DNA of 64,000 nucleotides from Terrimonas sp. (lineage in GTDB: Bacteria > Bacteroidota > Bacteroidia > Chitinophagales > Chitinophagaceae): contig WGMO01000011.1 in NCBI GenBank assembly GCA_016125075.1, positions 124,001 through 188,000 on the forward strand. The letters run 5' to 3'. Shown here one piece after another: positions 1 to 8,903 of this stretch. Position 1 is the first letter of the stretch. Every line of letters begins with the position of its first letter. A model generated the notes under the pieces. That model searched no databases and was not told where the DNA came from. It was given only the letters and a program-made list of their open reading frames with translations. A program made the position numbers and the translations under genes.

Positions 1-1044
1 TACATCCTGGTACATCGGCTCACCGGCTGCACCCGATTCCTTGGTCCTGTCCAGTACGGCAATGGATCTTACCGATTGCGGAATAGCATTTACCAGGTAT
101 TCAAGGGAAAAAGGACGGTATAAACGAACCTGTATAACCCCTGTCTTTTCACCTGTTTTATTCAGGGCCTTCACCGTTTCAGCAACAGTTTCCCCCCCCG
201 ATCCCATGATAATGATGAGTTGTTCAGCATCGGCAACGCCGCTGTACTGGAATAATTCGTAATGGCGTCCGGTCAGTTTTTCAAAGTCTTTCATCACAGT
301 ATTGACAATGTCCGGCATTTTGTTGTAATAGGTATTGACCGTTTCCCGGCCCTGGAAATACACATCGGGGTTTTGGGCTGTTCCCCTGATAAAGGGATGT
401 TCGGGGTTTAGTCCCCGCTGGCGGTGGGCCAACACCAAATCATCCGGCATCATGGAACGGATCTGTTCATCACTCAGCATTTCCAGCTTATTCACTTCAT
501 GGGAAGTACGGAACCCATCGAAGAAATGGACGATCGGGATCCTGGATTGTAAAGTAGCGACCTGTGCGATTAAAGCAAAATCATGTGCCTCCTGCACACT
601 GGCTGCCCCCAGCAGGGCAAATCCTGTAGTCCTGGCTGCCATAACGTCCTGGTGATCACCAAATATGGAAAGCCCCTGTGCCGCCAGTGAACGGGCTGCA
701 ACATGAAAAACAGCTGGTGTGAGTTCGCCTGCAATTTTGTACATGTTGGGCAACATCAGCATCAGGCCCTGCGAGGCCGTGAATGTAGTAGTGAGCGAAC
801 CCGTTTGCAATGCGCCATGCACGGCACCGGCTGCTCCCCCTTCACTTTGCATCTCCATGACATCGGGGATATTGTTCCAGATATTTTTTATCCCCTTTGA
901 AGCCCATTCATCGGCCAGTTCTGCCATGGTGGAAGATGGAGTGATCGGATAAATGGCACAAACCTCATTGACCCGGTAGGCTACATAGGCGGCGGCTTCA
1001 TTCCCGTCGATCGTAGAAATTATTTTTTTATGCTTTGACATCAT
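1..1044 (-). CDS. nifJ: Pyruvate:ferredoxin (flavodoxin) oxidoreductase, N-terminal part, cut by window edge
   Basis: About 348 N-terminal residues of a 2-oxoacid:ferredoxin oxidoreductase; the 3' end lies outside the window. The family decarboxylates pyruvate with thiamine diphosphate and passes electrons to ferredoxin. Visible are the domain I motifs YPITPSSTMAE, QSEGGAAGAVHGA and TASQGLMLMLPNM, then the start of domain II (YFQGRETVNTYYN, IIIMGSGGETVAE). Two consecutive ATG codons (1044 and 1041) begin the frame; either overlaps the end of the upstream flavoprotein gene by 14-17 bases, which suggests translational coupling. The partner gene probably connects this enzyme to NAD(P)H. Family assignment is strong; pyruvate as substrate is from family knowledge. 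Confidence 0.93.
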   Translation of the reverse strand, partial: MMSKHKKIISTIDGNEAAAYVAYRVNEVCAIYPITPSSTMAELADEWASKGIKNIWNNIPDVMEMQSEGGAAGAVHGALQTGSLTTTFTASQGLMLMLPNMYKIAGELTPAVFHVAARSLAAQGLSIFGDHQDVMAARTTGFALLGAASVQEAHDFALIAQVATLQSRIPIVHFFDGFRTSHEVNKLEMLSDEQIRSMMPDDLVLAHRQRGLNPEHPFIRGTAQNPDVYFQGRETVNTYYNKMPDIVNTVMKDFEKLTGRHYELFQYSGVADAEQLIIIMGSGGETVAETVKALNKTGEKTGVIQVRLYRPFSLEYLVNAIPQSVRSIAVLDRTKESGAAGEPMYQDV

Positions 1045-2677
1045 TTGTAAGATTAGCAGGTTCAGGAATCATTTCAATGGCATGACAGGGGCACTGTTCA
1101 TAACAAACAGCACAGCCGGTACAGGCATTATAATTGAACTTATAACGGTTACCCTTACCCAGTTTAATGATGGCATCTTCCGGGCAGGCCCCGAAACAGC
1201 CATCACATTCAAAACAGTTACCACAGCTCAGGCAGCGCTGTGCTTCAAAACTGGCTTCCTCAGCGGAGAGACCCTGCACCACTTCGTCAAAGCTCTTGAC
1301 TGCCACAGCCGGAGCCAGCTTATCCTGTTCTTGCTGGGGCGCTTCCGTTTTATACCACATGTGCAGTTTCCGGTAACCGGCTGTGGGATGCTTATCCGGT
1401 TTCTGGTAGGGTTCCTGCATCAGGTAACCATTGATATACCGGGCGGCTTTTTTACCCTGCCCGATCGCAATGGTGGAGCTCCTGTTTTCGCCCGGCAGCA
1501 TATCTCCACCTGCAAAAATCCCTTCCTGTCCTGTCATCCGTTGGGCATCGACAGCTACGGTACCATCCTCGTTGATCCGGATCCCAGAAACGGAACGCAA
1601 AAAACCGGAATCGGCTTCCTGCCGGTTTGCCAGAATCAGCACGTCGGCATTTACTGTTTCAAACTCCCCGGTACCGGTGGCTTTCCCCTTTTCAACACGC
1701 ATCTTTTCGAGCGTAACCTGGTTTTTTTCAATCTTCACAATATTCCTCAGCAGTTCAACTGTTACGCCTTCTGCCAGCGCATCCTCAGTTTCATAATCGT
1801 AGGCTGGCATCATTTTTTTATCACCCGGAAAATAGACGACGGCCTCGGAGCCAAACCTTTTTATGATCCGTGACAGGTAAAGGGCCAGCTTTCCCCCACC
1901 AAAAACAAGTACTTTTTTCCGCACATAAGGCGAGGAATTCAGGTTCGCTTCCTTAAAAAAGGTAAATGCATCAGTAATGGGTACGGAGTGATCATGTTCA
2001 AATGTTTCCTGGCGGATCAGTTGTGCGCCGATGGCCAGGTAAACTGCATCGAAATTGCCCGATTCCTTTTCCCGGATCACATCCTGCACCTTATGGTTCA
2101 TCCTTAACCTTACCCCCATCTTTAATATACGGTCAATTTCAGCCTCGATGATATTGCGCGGCAAACGATATTCGGGTATACCCGTCCGTAATAAACCACC
2201 CGGGAATGCCCCGGCATCATACACTTCAACTGTATGCCCCATCCTGGCCAGGTGATAGGCGGCCGATAAACCCGAAGGGCCGGCACCGATCACCAGCACT
2301 TTTTTGCCGGTGGGCGGCACATCAAAACGGATGGGCCAGCCTTGTTTGATGGCTTCATCGCCAATATACCGCTCCACCGCATGGATATTGACAGTGGTAT
2401 CGATATGGTTCCGGTTGCAACCCGTTTCGCAGGGCTTTACACAAACCCTGCCCATGATTCCTGGAAAGGGGTTGTCTTCCACCAGGGTCTGAAAGGCTTC
2501 AAAATAATCACCTGCCTGTGCATGTGCCATCCATCCCTGGATATTTTCACCTGCAGGGCAGGCACTGTTACAGGGAGGCATAAAGTCAACATAAACAGGT
2601 CGTTGAAACCTTTTTGGTCCTGTCCCTTCCGCATGAACCGAAAGGTCGACAGGTTTGGTAATGTCAAATAAAGACAT
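1028..2677 (-). CDS. GltD-like FAD/NAD(P) oxidoreductase with C-terminal 2[4Fe-4S] ferredoxin domain
   Basis: 549 residues. The N-terminus has the cysteine-rich domain of glutamate synthase small subunits (C36, C40, C79, C83, C87). A FAD-binding GAGPSG lies near residue 131 and a second Rossmann motif FGGGKLA near 259. The last 70 residues hold ferredoxin cysteines in CLSCGNC, CFGACP, CTGCAVC and CPCHAIE contexts. No GltB large subunit is present. The gene instead precedes and overlaps nifJ, so it is more likely an NAD(P)H:ferredoxin oxidoreductase serving pyruvate:ferredoxin oxidoreductase than a true glutamate synthase subunit; that role is inference. It is the first gene of the pair on the minus strand. 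Confidence 0.88.
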   Translation of the reverse strand: MSLFDITKPVDLSVHAEGTGPKRFQRPVYVDFMPPCNSACPAGENIQGWMAHAQAGDYFEAFQTLVEDNPFPGIMGRVCVKPCETGCNRNHIDTTVNIHAVERYIGDEAIKQGWPIRFDVPPTGKKVLVIGAGPSGLSAAYHLARMGHTVEVYDAGAFPGGLLRTGIPEYRLPRNIIEAEIDRILKMGVRLRMNHKVQDVIREKESGNFDAVYLAIGAQLIRQETFEHDHSVPITDAFTFFKEANLNSSPYVRKKVLVFGGGKLALYLSRIIKRFGSEAVVYFPGDKKMMPAYDYETEDALAEGVTVELLRNIVKIEKNQVTLEKMRVEKGKATGTGEFETVNADVLILANRQEADSGFLRSVSGIRINEDGTVAVDAQRMTGQEGIFAGGDMLPGENRSSTIAIGQGKKAARYINGYLMQEPYQKPDKHPTAGYRKLHMWYKTEAPQQEQDKLAPAVAVKSFDEVVQGLSAEEASFEAQRCLSCGNCFECDGCFGACPEDAIIKLGKGNRYKFNYNACTGCAVCYEQCPCHAIEMIPEPANLTNDVKA

Positions 2678-2837
2678 GATGATCGTTTTTTAGGAGACAA
2701 CATAGTATCCCCTGTAGATAAATAGGTACAGCAAAGTAGAATTTGATTTGAAAGATCCGGGTGACATAGTTCAAGGGATACAATGATTCCCATCATAATA
2801 ACCCATTAACTTTCAGCTGCAATGCGGGGCATAAAAA

Positions 2838-2862
2838 AGCCCCTTACTGTTTGTAAGGGGCT
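2838..2862 (-). terminator. Rho-independent terminator of the glycyl-tRNA synthetase gene
   Basis: A perfect 10-bp inverted repeat (AGCCCCTTAC/GTAAGGGGCT, 5-base loop) lies 19 bases past the glycyl-tRNA synthetase stop. On the minus strand it is followed by a run of six T. The rest of 2678-2880 shows no gene and presumably holds the promoter of the flavoprotein/nifJ pair. Confidence 0.85.
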
Positions 2863-2880
2863 AACTGCATATCTATTGTT

Positions 2881-4350
2881 TCAGATAATTGCTTTTGTAA
2901 CGATCGCCTTTAATTGGTCGATGGATACCCGTTCCTGTTCCATCGAATCCCGGTGACGAATGGTGACGGTATTATCTTCCCTTGTTTGATGATCGACGGT
3001 CACACAGAAAGGAGTGCCCAACGCATCCATCCTGCGGTAACGTTTACCAATTGTATCTTTTTCTTCATAAAAACAGTAAAAAGAGGAGCGGCAATCTTCG
3101 AGGATACCACGGGCGATTTCCGGTAATCCGTCTTTTTTGGTCAGGGGCAAAATGGCCAGCTTGACGGGCGCCAGGCGGGCAGGAAATTTAAGCACCACGC
3201 GGTCGTCTTTCTTTTCCGGGGTACTGAGATCCTCTTCGGTATAGGCATAACTCATTACGGCCAGGAACATACGATCCAGCCCGATGGAGGTTTCGATGAC
3301 ATAAGGAATATAATTCCCATAAGGTTTACCGGTGGAAGGATCCGTATCATTATCAAAATACTGCATTTTCTTTTTGCTGAATTCCTGGTGCTGGCGCAGG
3401 TCAAAATCCGTGCGGGAATGAATACCCTCCAGTTCCTTGAAACCGATGGGGAACTCAAATTCAATGTCGCAGGCAGCATCGGCATAATGAGCCAGTTTCA
3501 CATGGTCGTGAAACCGGAATTTTTCTGCCGGGATACCCAGGCTTTTATGCCATTGCAGTCTTTCATTCTTCCAGTAGGCATACCATTCCTGTTGGGTGCC
3601 GGGACGGATAAAAAACTGCATCTCCATCTGTTCAAATTCCCGCATCCGGAAAATAAACTGGCGGGCCACGATCTCATTCCTGAAGGCCTTCCCGACCTGG
3701 GCAATCCCAAAGGGGATTTTCATCCTGCCTGTTTTCTGCACATTCAGGAAATTGACAAAGATGCCCTGTGCCGTTTCGGGGCGCAGGTACACTTTATTAT
3801 CTTCATCCTCGGTAGAAACTGTTGACCCGAATTCGGTGGAAAACATCAGGTTGAACTGGCGGATGTCCGTCCAGTTGGAGGTGCCGCTGATGGGGCACTT
3901 GATCTTATGGTCTTCTATTAATTTTTTCAATCCTCCGAAATCATCACTGGCCAGCAATGTCTCCATGGATTTTACCAATGCAGCAGCCTCTGAGTCCCGG
4001 CCTCCTGATACCAGTTCTTCTGCATATCCTTCAATCAGGTGATCGACGCGGTAACGTTTCTTACTGTCCTTATTATCGATCATCGGGTCGTTAAAATTAT
4101 CAACGTGGCCGCTGGCCTTCCAGATGGTGGGATGCATAAAAATAGCAGCATCGATGCCCACAATGTTTTCATGCATCCGGGTCATGCTGTTCCACCAATA
4201 ATCCCTGATATTTCTCTTTAACTCACTCCCCCACTGGCCATAATCATACACTGCCTGCAGCCCGTCGTAGATTTCACTGCTGGGAAAAATAAAACCATAT
4301 TCTTTACAATGCGAAATGATCGCCTGGAACCTGTTTGAATCGTTTGCCAT
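2881..4350 (-). CDS. glyQS: Glycine--tRNA ligase (class II, homodimeric type)
   Basis: 489 residues from the ATG at 4350; an in-frame TTG three codons upstream is less likely to be the start. The protein charges tRNA-Gly with glycine. Recognisable blocks are the N-terminal YGFIFPSSEIYDGLQ and YDYGQWGSELKRNI, motif 2 (FRNEIVARQFIFRMREFEQME), the LRPETAQGIFVNF segment, motif 3 around ETSIGLDRMFLAV, and a C-terminal anticodon-binding domain starting near PVKLAILPL. This is the single-chain alpha2 type, not the alpha2beta2 type. A strong terminator follows; it appears to be a single-gene unit. Confidence 0.97.
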   Translation of the reverse strand: MANDSNRFQAIISHCKEYGFIFPSSEIYDGLQAVYDYGQWGSELKRNIRDYWWNSMTRMHENIVGIDAAIFMHPTIWKASGHVDNFNDPMIDNKDSKKRYRVDHLIEGYAEELVSGGRDSEAAALVKSMETLLASDDFGGLKKLIEDHKIKCPISGTSNWTDIRQFNLMFSTEFGSTVSTEDEDNKVYLRPETAQGIFVNFLNVQKTGRMKIPFGIAQVGKAFRNEIVARQFIFRMREFEQMEMQFFIRPGTQQEWYAYWKNERLQWHKSLGIPAEKFRFHDHVKLAHYADAACDIEFEFPIGFKELEGIHSRTDFDLRQHQEFSKKKMQYFDNDTDPSTGKPYGNYIPYVIETSIGLDRMFLAVMSYAYTEEDLSTPEKKDDRVVLKFPARLAPVKLAILPLTKKDGLPEIARGILEDCRSSFYCFYEEKDTIGKRYRRMDALGTPFCVTVDHQTREDNTVTIRHRDSMEQERVSIDQLKAIVTKAII

Positions 4351-4487
4351 AGGCGGCAAAAGTAAGCACTAAGCCGTAAACGATGGGGGTGAAAATGAAA
4401 ATTCATCATACCGGGTGATCATAAAATAGAGAAGCATATGCAGGCAGGCGATACAACGAGTGACATCAGTAAAAGGTCTGATGGCCT

Positions 4488-5183
4488 TCAGTTCCGGGTG
4501 ATCCCGGACTGCTTGACCTTGATCACGTCCAGTTCACCGGCTAATTCGGTGATCTGTTTTTGCAGACCCAGGATATCCATATCCAGGGAAGTATTTTTTG
4601 CTTCAAGCCCGGAGGCGACCGCTTCCGATTCTTTTCCGGCTTTCTTATTGTTTTTCTGGATGGAACGTTGTTTGGATTTGATTTCCCTTTCCAGTTTTTT
4701 GATGTCCTTTGTGATCCTGGCTGCTTCATCGGCATAAAAATCATTCAGGAACTCCATGCTGAAATCGTTCAGGAGCTCTTTCATTCCTTTAAAGGCATCT
4801 GGGTATTCGGCAGGCCCGATAAAAAAATCATACCCGAATGACATGAAATATTTCAATTCAGACCCGCCCGACACATCTCCCACCATGGCATAAAGGTTCA
4901 TGCGCTTATCAGAAATACGGTTGATGGTCACGTCCTCACTGCTGATAATATCTTTATCGGAGAAGAGGCCGATCCCCTTCGTCTTGATCTTATACTTTTT
5001 TGATAAGAACTGGCTCCAGGCCTTTTTCACCGTTTTGGCATCGGCATCGTAACCCACAAAAAGACAGGGCCTGAGCTTGTTTTCAAAACTGATTTCGCTG
5101 GTATCAATACGGTAGGTCTGGGCCCCCACCTGCATGGCGGCAAAAAGAACGGATACCCATAAAACAATAACCTTATTCATCAT
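4488..5183 (-). CDS. Secreted coiled-coil protein of unknown function (copy 1)
   Basis: 231 residues with a signal peptide (about residues 1-21, ending VGAQ), a globular middle region and a lysine/glutamate-rich coiled coil over about the last 80 residues. No named domain recognised. It shares architecture with the protein at 8904-9548: signal peptide, about 120-residue head, FLNDF/FLNDM-like segment, then heptad-rich tail. The two are therefore probably paralogues, both predicted periplasmic or surface-exposed. It stands alone on the minus strand. Confidence 0.75.
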   Translation of the reverse strand: MMNKVIVLWVSVLFAAMQVGAQTYRIDTSEISFENKLRPCLFVGYDADAKTVKKAWSQFLSKKYKIKTKGIGLFSDKDIISSEDVTINRISDKRMNLYAMVGDVSGGSELKYFMSFGYDFFIGPAEYPDAFKGMKELLNDFSMEFLNDFYADEAARITKDIKKLEREIKSKQRSIQKNNKKAGKESEAVASGLEAKNTSLDMDILGLQKQITELAGELDVIKVKQSGITRN

Positions 5184-5236
5184 CTTGATATTTATTAAAA
5201 AGGAGCCCTGGTCTTGCTCCCATCGCTCATGAATTC

Positions 5237-5563
5237 TTATTTCAATTTATCATTATTTTGATGACGTTGCGCATCCCGTGAATTTTTTTTCTCGAAATTT
5301 TTCTGAAGCGCCTCCGTCAGGTCCACCCCGGTTTGATTGGCCAGGCAGATCAGGACCCATAAAACATCCGCCATCTCATCGGCCAGGTCCCTTTTTGTAT
5401 CCGCCTCCCTGAAGGACTGGTCTCCATAGGTCCGGGCCATGATCCGGGCCAGCTCACCCACTTCTTCCGTGAGGATCGTCATATTGGTAAGTTCACTGAA
5501 ATACCGTACCCCTGTCGTCCTGATCCATTGATCCACCTCTTGCTGTGCTTTCCGTATCGTCAT
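5237..5563 (-). CDS. MazG-like nucleotide pyrophosphohydrolase
   Basis: 108 residues if translation starts at the ATG at 5563 (MTIRKAQQEVDQWI). Frame extension to 5701 adds sequence unlike the family and would run into the divergent gene's promoter. The all-alpha MazG metal-binding signature is visible: LTEEVGELARIM followed by KRDLADEMADVLWVLICLAN, supplying the acidic Mg2+ ligands. The family hydrolyses non-canonical or surplus nucleoside triphosphates to monophosphate and pyrophosphate. The single-domain length fits the short iMazG/RS21-like group. D-aminoacyl-tRNA deacylase lies one gene downstream in the same orientation. Confidence 0.88.
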   Translation of the reverse strand: MTIRKAQQEVDQWIRTTGVRYFSELTNMTILTEEVGELARIMARTYGDQSFREADTKRDLADEMADVLWVLICLANQTGVDLTEALQKNFEKKNSRDAQRHQNNDKLK

Positions 5564-5678
5564 AACAAAATTTTTTGAAACTGTATGCAATTTAGCATGA
5601 TTCTTGTCGTTTAGAGACTCCCTGCCCAATGAAGATAGAGTAAGTAACCAATTTCCAAAACCTAATTTTTGGTATCCC

Positions 5679-6026
5679 ATGATGCACCCGGCTATCCGCA
5701 AAGCCTTTTTTATACTGGCTTTATTCAGTTTTATGCTCCCATCGCAGGCTCAAAATCCTGCCTTACCCGGTTCCATACCGTCAACGGAGAAGAAAGCAAA
5801 AAAACCGTATAAGATACTCACCTCGGGCAAGACCATCACCATCAAGACGGCTTCCGTCAACCTGAAAAACCTGATGATCTGGACCGCCAGGGGCAACAGG
5901 ATCCTAGAACTGAAGGATATCAACCGTCAGCAATACAGCTATACATCCACCATCAACGAAAACATCTTTTTTATTTTGATGGAAATGGACAATGGGCAGC
6001 GTTTTACCGAAAAGATTGGGATATAA
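5679..6026 (+). CDS. Small secreted protein of unknown function
   Basis: 115 residues from the ATG at 5679 (a second ATG follows directly). That start places a clean signal peptide first (charged RK, hydrophobic AFFILALFSFML, cleavage after SQAQ). The upstream extension to 5604 would put 25 hydrophilic residues before it. The mature part is about 90 residues, lysine-rich then beta-strand-like. No recognised domain. It is transcribed divergently from the MazG-like gene, so 5564-5678 must hold both promoters. Confidence 0.65.
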   Translation: MMHPAIRKAFFILALFSFMLPSQAQNPALPGSIPSTEKKAKKPYKILTSGKTITIKTASVNLKNLMIWTARGNRILELKDINRQQYSYTSTINENIFFILMEMDNGQRFTEKIGI

Positions 6027-6053
6027 TCAGGGAAACTTTGCAAATTACTGATG

Positions 6054-6506
6054 CTACTCCCTTGCCTTTGTGTCGATCAGGATTGTTACCGGGCCGTCAT
6101 TCTCCAGTTCCACCTTCATATCTGCCCCGAAAATCCCGGTATGAACTGTTTTACCAAGGTCGTTTGAAAGCTGTTTGATCATTTTCTCATATACGGGTTT
6201 CGCCACACCGGGTTTGCTGGCCCTGATATAGGAAGGCCTGTTCCCTTTTTTGGTGGAAGCCTGTAAAGTGAACTGGCTCACCAGCAAGATATCGCCCTGC
6301 CGATCTTTTACAGAAACATTCATCACCCCCTCGTTATCATTGAAAACCCTGAGGTTGACGATCTTGCCGCTGAGCCACCCGATATCTTCTTCCGTATCGG
6401 CATCTTCAATACCGATAAATACCAACAGACCCGGGCCGATCGCCGAATGAACAATACCCTCAACCGTAACACTGGCCCTTGAAACACGTTGTATGACAGC
6501 CCGCAT
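6054..6506 (-). CDS. dtd: D-aminoacyl-tRNA deacylase
   Basis: 150 residues, the usual family length. The enzyme frees tRNA from D-amino acids (and glycine mischarged on tRNA-Ala). It begins MRAVIQRVSRASVTVEG and carries both active-site signatures: SQFTLQASTKKGNRPS near residue 80 and the cross-subunit Gly-Pro motif NDGPVTILID near the C-terminus. It is divergent from the downstream arfB-like gene on the plus strand. Confidence 0.97.
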   Translation of the reverse strand: MRAVIQRVSRASVTVEGIVHSAIGPGLLVFIGIEDADTEEDIGWLSGKIVNLRVFNDNEGVMNVSVKDRQGDILLVSQFTLQASTKKGNRPSYIRASKPGVAKPVYEKMIKQLSNDLGKTVHTGIFGADMKVELENDGPVTILIDTKARE

Positions 6507-6579
6507 ATTGCATAACTTTGTTGTTACACAAATATATCAACCATTCACCATTGACACATACCATTACCCTTGTTGCACC

Positions 6580-6990
6580 ATGACCACAATTGACCTCAAA
6601 AACGAAATCCTGTTCCAGACCACCAGAAGCGGTGGAAAGGGAGGACAAAACGTGAACAAGGTGGAAACCGCCGTTATCGGCAGTTTCCCGGTATTGGCTT
6701 CAAAACTTTTAAATGATGAGCAGAAAAGCATCCTCCTGCAACAACTCAGTAACAGGATCAATAAAGAAGGTGAATTGCAGGTGAAGGCACAAACCTTTCG
6801 TACACAACTCGAAAACAAGGAGGAGGTGATCCGGAAGCTCCAAACCCTTGTCGTAAACGCCTTACGCAAAAAAAAGAAAAGAATTGCCACAAAAGCTTCA
6901 AAGGCCTCCCGGGAAAAAAGACTGGAAGGCAAGAAAAAAGAATCGGCGATCAAGGCAGGAAGAAAAAAACTGAAACCCGGAGAATATTAA
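6580..6990 (+). CDS. arfB: ArfB/YaeJ-type peptidyl-tRNA hydrolase, ribosome rescue factor
   Basis: 136 residues starting at the ATG at 6580 (MTTIDLKNEI). The GGQ motif sits in TRSGGKGGQNVNKVETAV near residue 20, as in class I release factors. The codon-recognition domains are absent, and a basic lysine/arginine-rich tail follows (KKKKRIATKASKASREKR). That combination defines ArfB, which releases nascent chains from stalled ribosomes by threading its basic tail into the empty mRNA channel. The further in-frame ATG at 6493 would overlap dtd and adds non-family residues. Confidence 0.92.
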   Translation: MTTIDLKNEILFQTTRSGGKGGQNVNKVETAVIGSFPVLASKLLNDEQKSILLQQLSNRINKEGELQVKAQTFRTQLENKEEVIRKLQTLVVNALRKKKKRIATKASKASREKRLEGKKKESAIKAGRKKLKPGEY

Positions 6991-7043
6991 TGGCCCCTGA
7001 CTTTTGTCAGTTCCTCCCCGGCAATATTTTGTAATTTCAAAGG

Positions 7044-7811
7044 ATGAAAAAACTGGTTTTATGGATGGTGATGGCCCCGGTAACCGGATTATGTTTATCT
7101 TTTATGTACAGCCCTTCTGCTGTCAATCATCCTTCATCGAAAACGGGAAAGCTGATTATTAGTTTCAGGAATAGTGTGGACGCCCTGCCGCTGGAGCTTA
7201 ACAAAACCTATATCAACTCCCTCCAGGAACCTTTTAAGGTAACCCGGCTAAAATATTATATCTCCCATATTGAGCTGGATAATACGTCCGCGGTGATTAC
7301 CCCGGATGCAAACTATTTCCTGGTGAACGAAGAAGCACCTGTTTCAAAAACAATTACAGTCCCTTTTCCTGCGGGTTCCTACCACCGTATCACATTCTTA
7401 CTGGGGGTGGACAGCCTTCGCAATGTCAGCGGTGCACAATCGGGTGCCCTGGATCCGTTGAATGGCATGTTCTGGACCTGGAACAGTGGATATATCATGG
7501 CCAAACTGGAAGGCCGTTCGCCGGCATCTTCCCTGCCCTTACAACAATTCGAGTTCCATATCGGAGGTTTTCAGGGCAGGGACAATGTGCTTAAAAAAAT
7601 CAGCCTGGCATTTCCCGGTGGGAAACCATTTGTCTTAAAAGCCGGTAAGACCCTGACTATTGACATCAATGCCAATATCCAGAAATGGTTTCAAGGCCCC
7701 CGGTCCATTTCCATTGCCACCCACCCCTCCTGCACCACACCCGGAAGCCTGGCCAAACAGATTGCCGATAATTATGCTGAAATGTTTAGCATTGTTTCCG
7801 TAACCGATTAA
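7044..7811 (+). CDS. MbnP-like family secreted protein
   Basis: 255 residues with an N-terminal signal sequence. It matches the MbnP family by its beta-rich body, the segment FKVTRLKYYISHIEL, FLLGVDSLRN, and the tryptophan-containing block MFWTWNSGY at about residues 142-150. The next gene, 4 bases downstream, encodes an MbnH-like di-heme protein. In methanotrophs MbnH oxidises a tryptophan of MbnP to kynurenine and MbnP binds copper; whether the same occurs here is inference. No methanobactin biosynthesis gene is nearby, so a methanobactin role is unlikely. A copper- or metal-related periplasmic role is plausible. Confidence 0.82.
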   Translation: MKKLVLWMVMAPVTGLCLSFMYSPSAVNHPSSKTGKLIISFRNSVDALPLELNKTYINSLQEPFKVTRLKYYISHIELDNTSAVITPDANYFLVNEEAPVSKTITVPFPAGSYHRITFLLGVDSLRNVSGAQSGALDPLNGMFWTWNSGYIMAKLEGRSPASSLPLQQFEFHIGGFQGRDNVLKKISLAFPGGKPFVLKAGKTLTIDINANIQKWFQGPRSISIATHPSCTTPGSLAKQIADNYAEMFSIVSVTD

Positions 7812-7815
7812 TTTT

Positions 7816-8901
7816 ATGAATGTGAAAAGATCAACCCTCAGCCTATATTTCATTATTCTTATTACCACATCTTTCGGGCTGATGGCCGACAGCTGCAGCA
7901 AGAAAGTGAAAAATAATATTGCCACCACCCCCCTTCAACCGGATATCCCCGAGGGCTTTCCAAAACCGGTATATGATTTTGAAAACAATCCATTGACAGA
8001 AGAAGGTTTTGCACTGGGAAGAAAATTATTTTATGACGGGCGGCTGTCCATCGATGGCAATTTTCCCTGTGCTTCCTGCCACCAGCAGTTTGCTGCCTTT
8101 TCCTCCTATGACCATAGTTTCAGTCATGGCTTTAATAATGCATTCACCACCAGGAATGCGCCGGGCCTGTTCAATGAAGCCTGGCAAAGTGCATTTCACC
8201 TGGACGGTGGCATCAATAACCTGGAAGTACAACCGCTGGCGCCCATTACTGCCCCCAATGAAATGGCGGAATCCATCGAAAATATCATCCGGAAACTGAA
8301 CAAGGATGATGTTTACCGGCAAATGTTCCGGTCAGCGTTTGGGGATGATGCAATAACAAGTCAGCGAATGCTGAAAGCACTGGCGCAGTTCACGGTTTCC
8401 CTGGTATCTGCCGACTCAAAATATGACCGCTTCAAAAAGGGACTCCTGGCTTTTACCCCCTATGAAGAAAGAGGGTATGCATTATTCAAACAAAAATGTG
8501 CCACCTGTCATACCGAACCCTTGTTTACCGACGGGAGCTTTCGGAATATCGGTTTACCGGCTGTTCCGGGCATCGATGACCTGGGCAGGATGAAAATTAC
8601 GGGTGACCCAGCTGATTCATTGAAATTCAAAGTGCCTTCCCTCAGAAATGTCAATATCACGGTTCCCTATATGCACGATGGACGGTTTGCCAGCCTTGAA
8701 GCCTGCCTGCAGCATTATAATAATGGTGTGGTGAAAAGTGCCACCGTAGATCCGCTGGTAGCGGATGGCATACATCTCTCTAACACCGAAGTGGTAGATA
8801 TGGTCGCCTTTCTCCGTACACTAACGGATACGACCCTTACCAAAAATCCACGATTTGCCGACCCCGAACATAAAGCCATCTTCAGCCCCGACAGGCATTA
8901 A
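7816..8901 (+). CDS. Di-heme cytochrome c peroxidase/MbnH-like protein
   Basis: 361 residues. An N-terminal membrane or lipoprotein-type signal (hydrophobic to about residue 22, then ADSC) is followed by two c-type heme motifs, CASCH at residues 85-89 and CATCH at 228-232, in the bacterial di-heme peroxidase fold (family blocks LGRKLFYDGRLS, TRNAPGLFNEAW, FKVPSLRNV, PYMHDGRF). It follows the MbnP-like gene with a 4-base gap, so they form one operon and likely one functional pair. It acts in the periplasm. Either hydrogen-peroxide reduction or tryptophan oxidation of the MbnP partner is possible; the pairing favours the latter. Confidence 0.9.
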   Translation: MNVKRSTLSLYFIILITTSFGLMADSCSKKVKNNIATTPLQPDIPEGFPKPVYDFENNPLTEEGFALGRKLFYDGRLSIDGNFPCASCHQQFAAFSSYDHSFSHGFNNAFTTRNAPGLFNEAWQSAFHLDGGINNLEVQPLAPITAPNEMAESIENIIRKLNKDDVYRQMFRSAFGDDAITSQRMLKALAQFTVSLVSADSKYDRFKKGLLAFTPYEERGYALFKQKCATCHTEPLFTDGSFRNIGLPAVPGIDDLGRMKITGDPADSLKFKVPSLRNVNITVPYMHDGRFASLEACLQHYNNGVVKSATVDPLVADGIHLSNTEVVDMVAFLRTLTDTTLTKNPRFADPEHKAIFSPDRH

Positions 8902-8903
8902 GA

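Noticed and set aside
1082-1873. 263-residue open frame on the plus strand
   Set aside because: Wholly antisense to the GltD-like gene, whose domains and cysteine motifs are clear; the frame has no recognisable features.
2838-2862. Hairpin considered as part of an RNA gene
   Set aside because: Position 19 bases after a stop and the T-run on the same strand fit a simple terminator.
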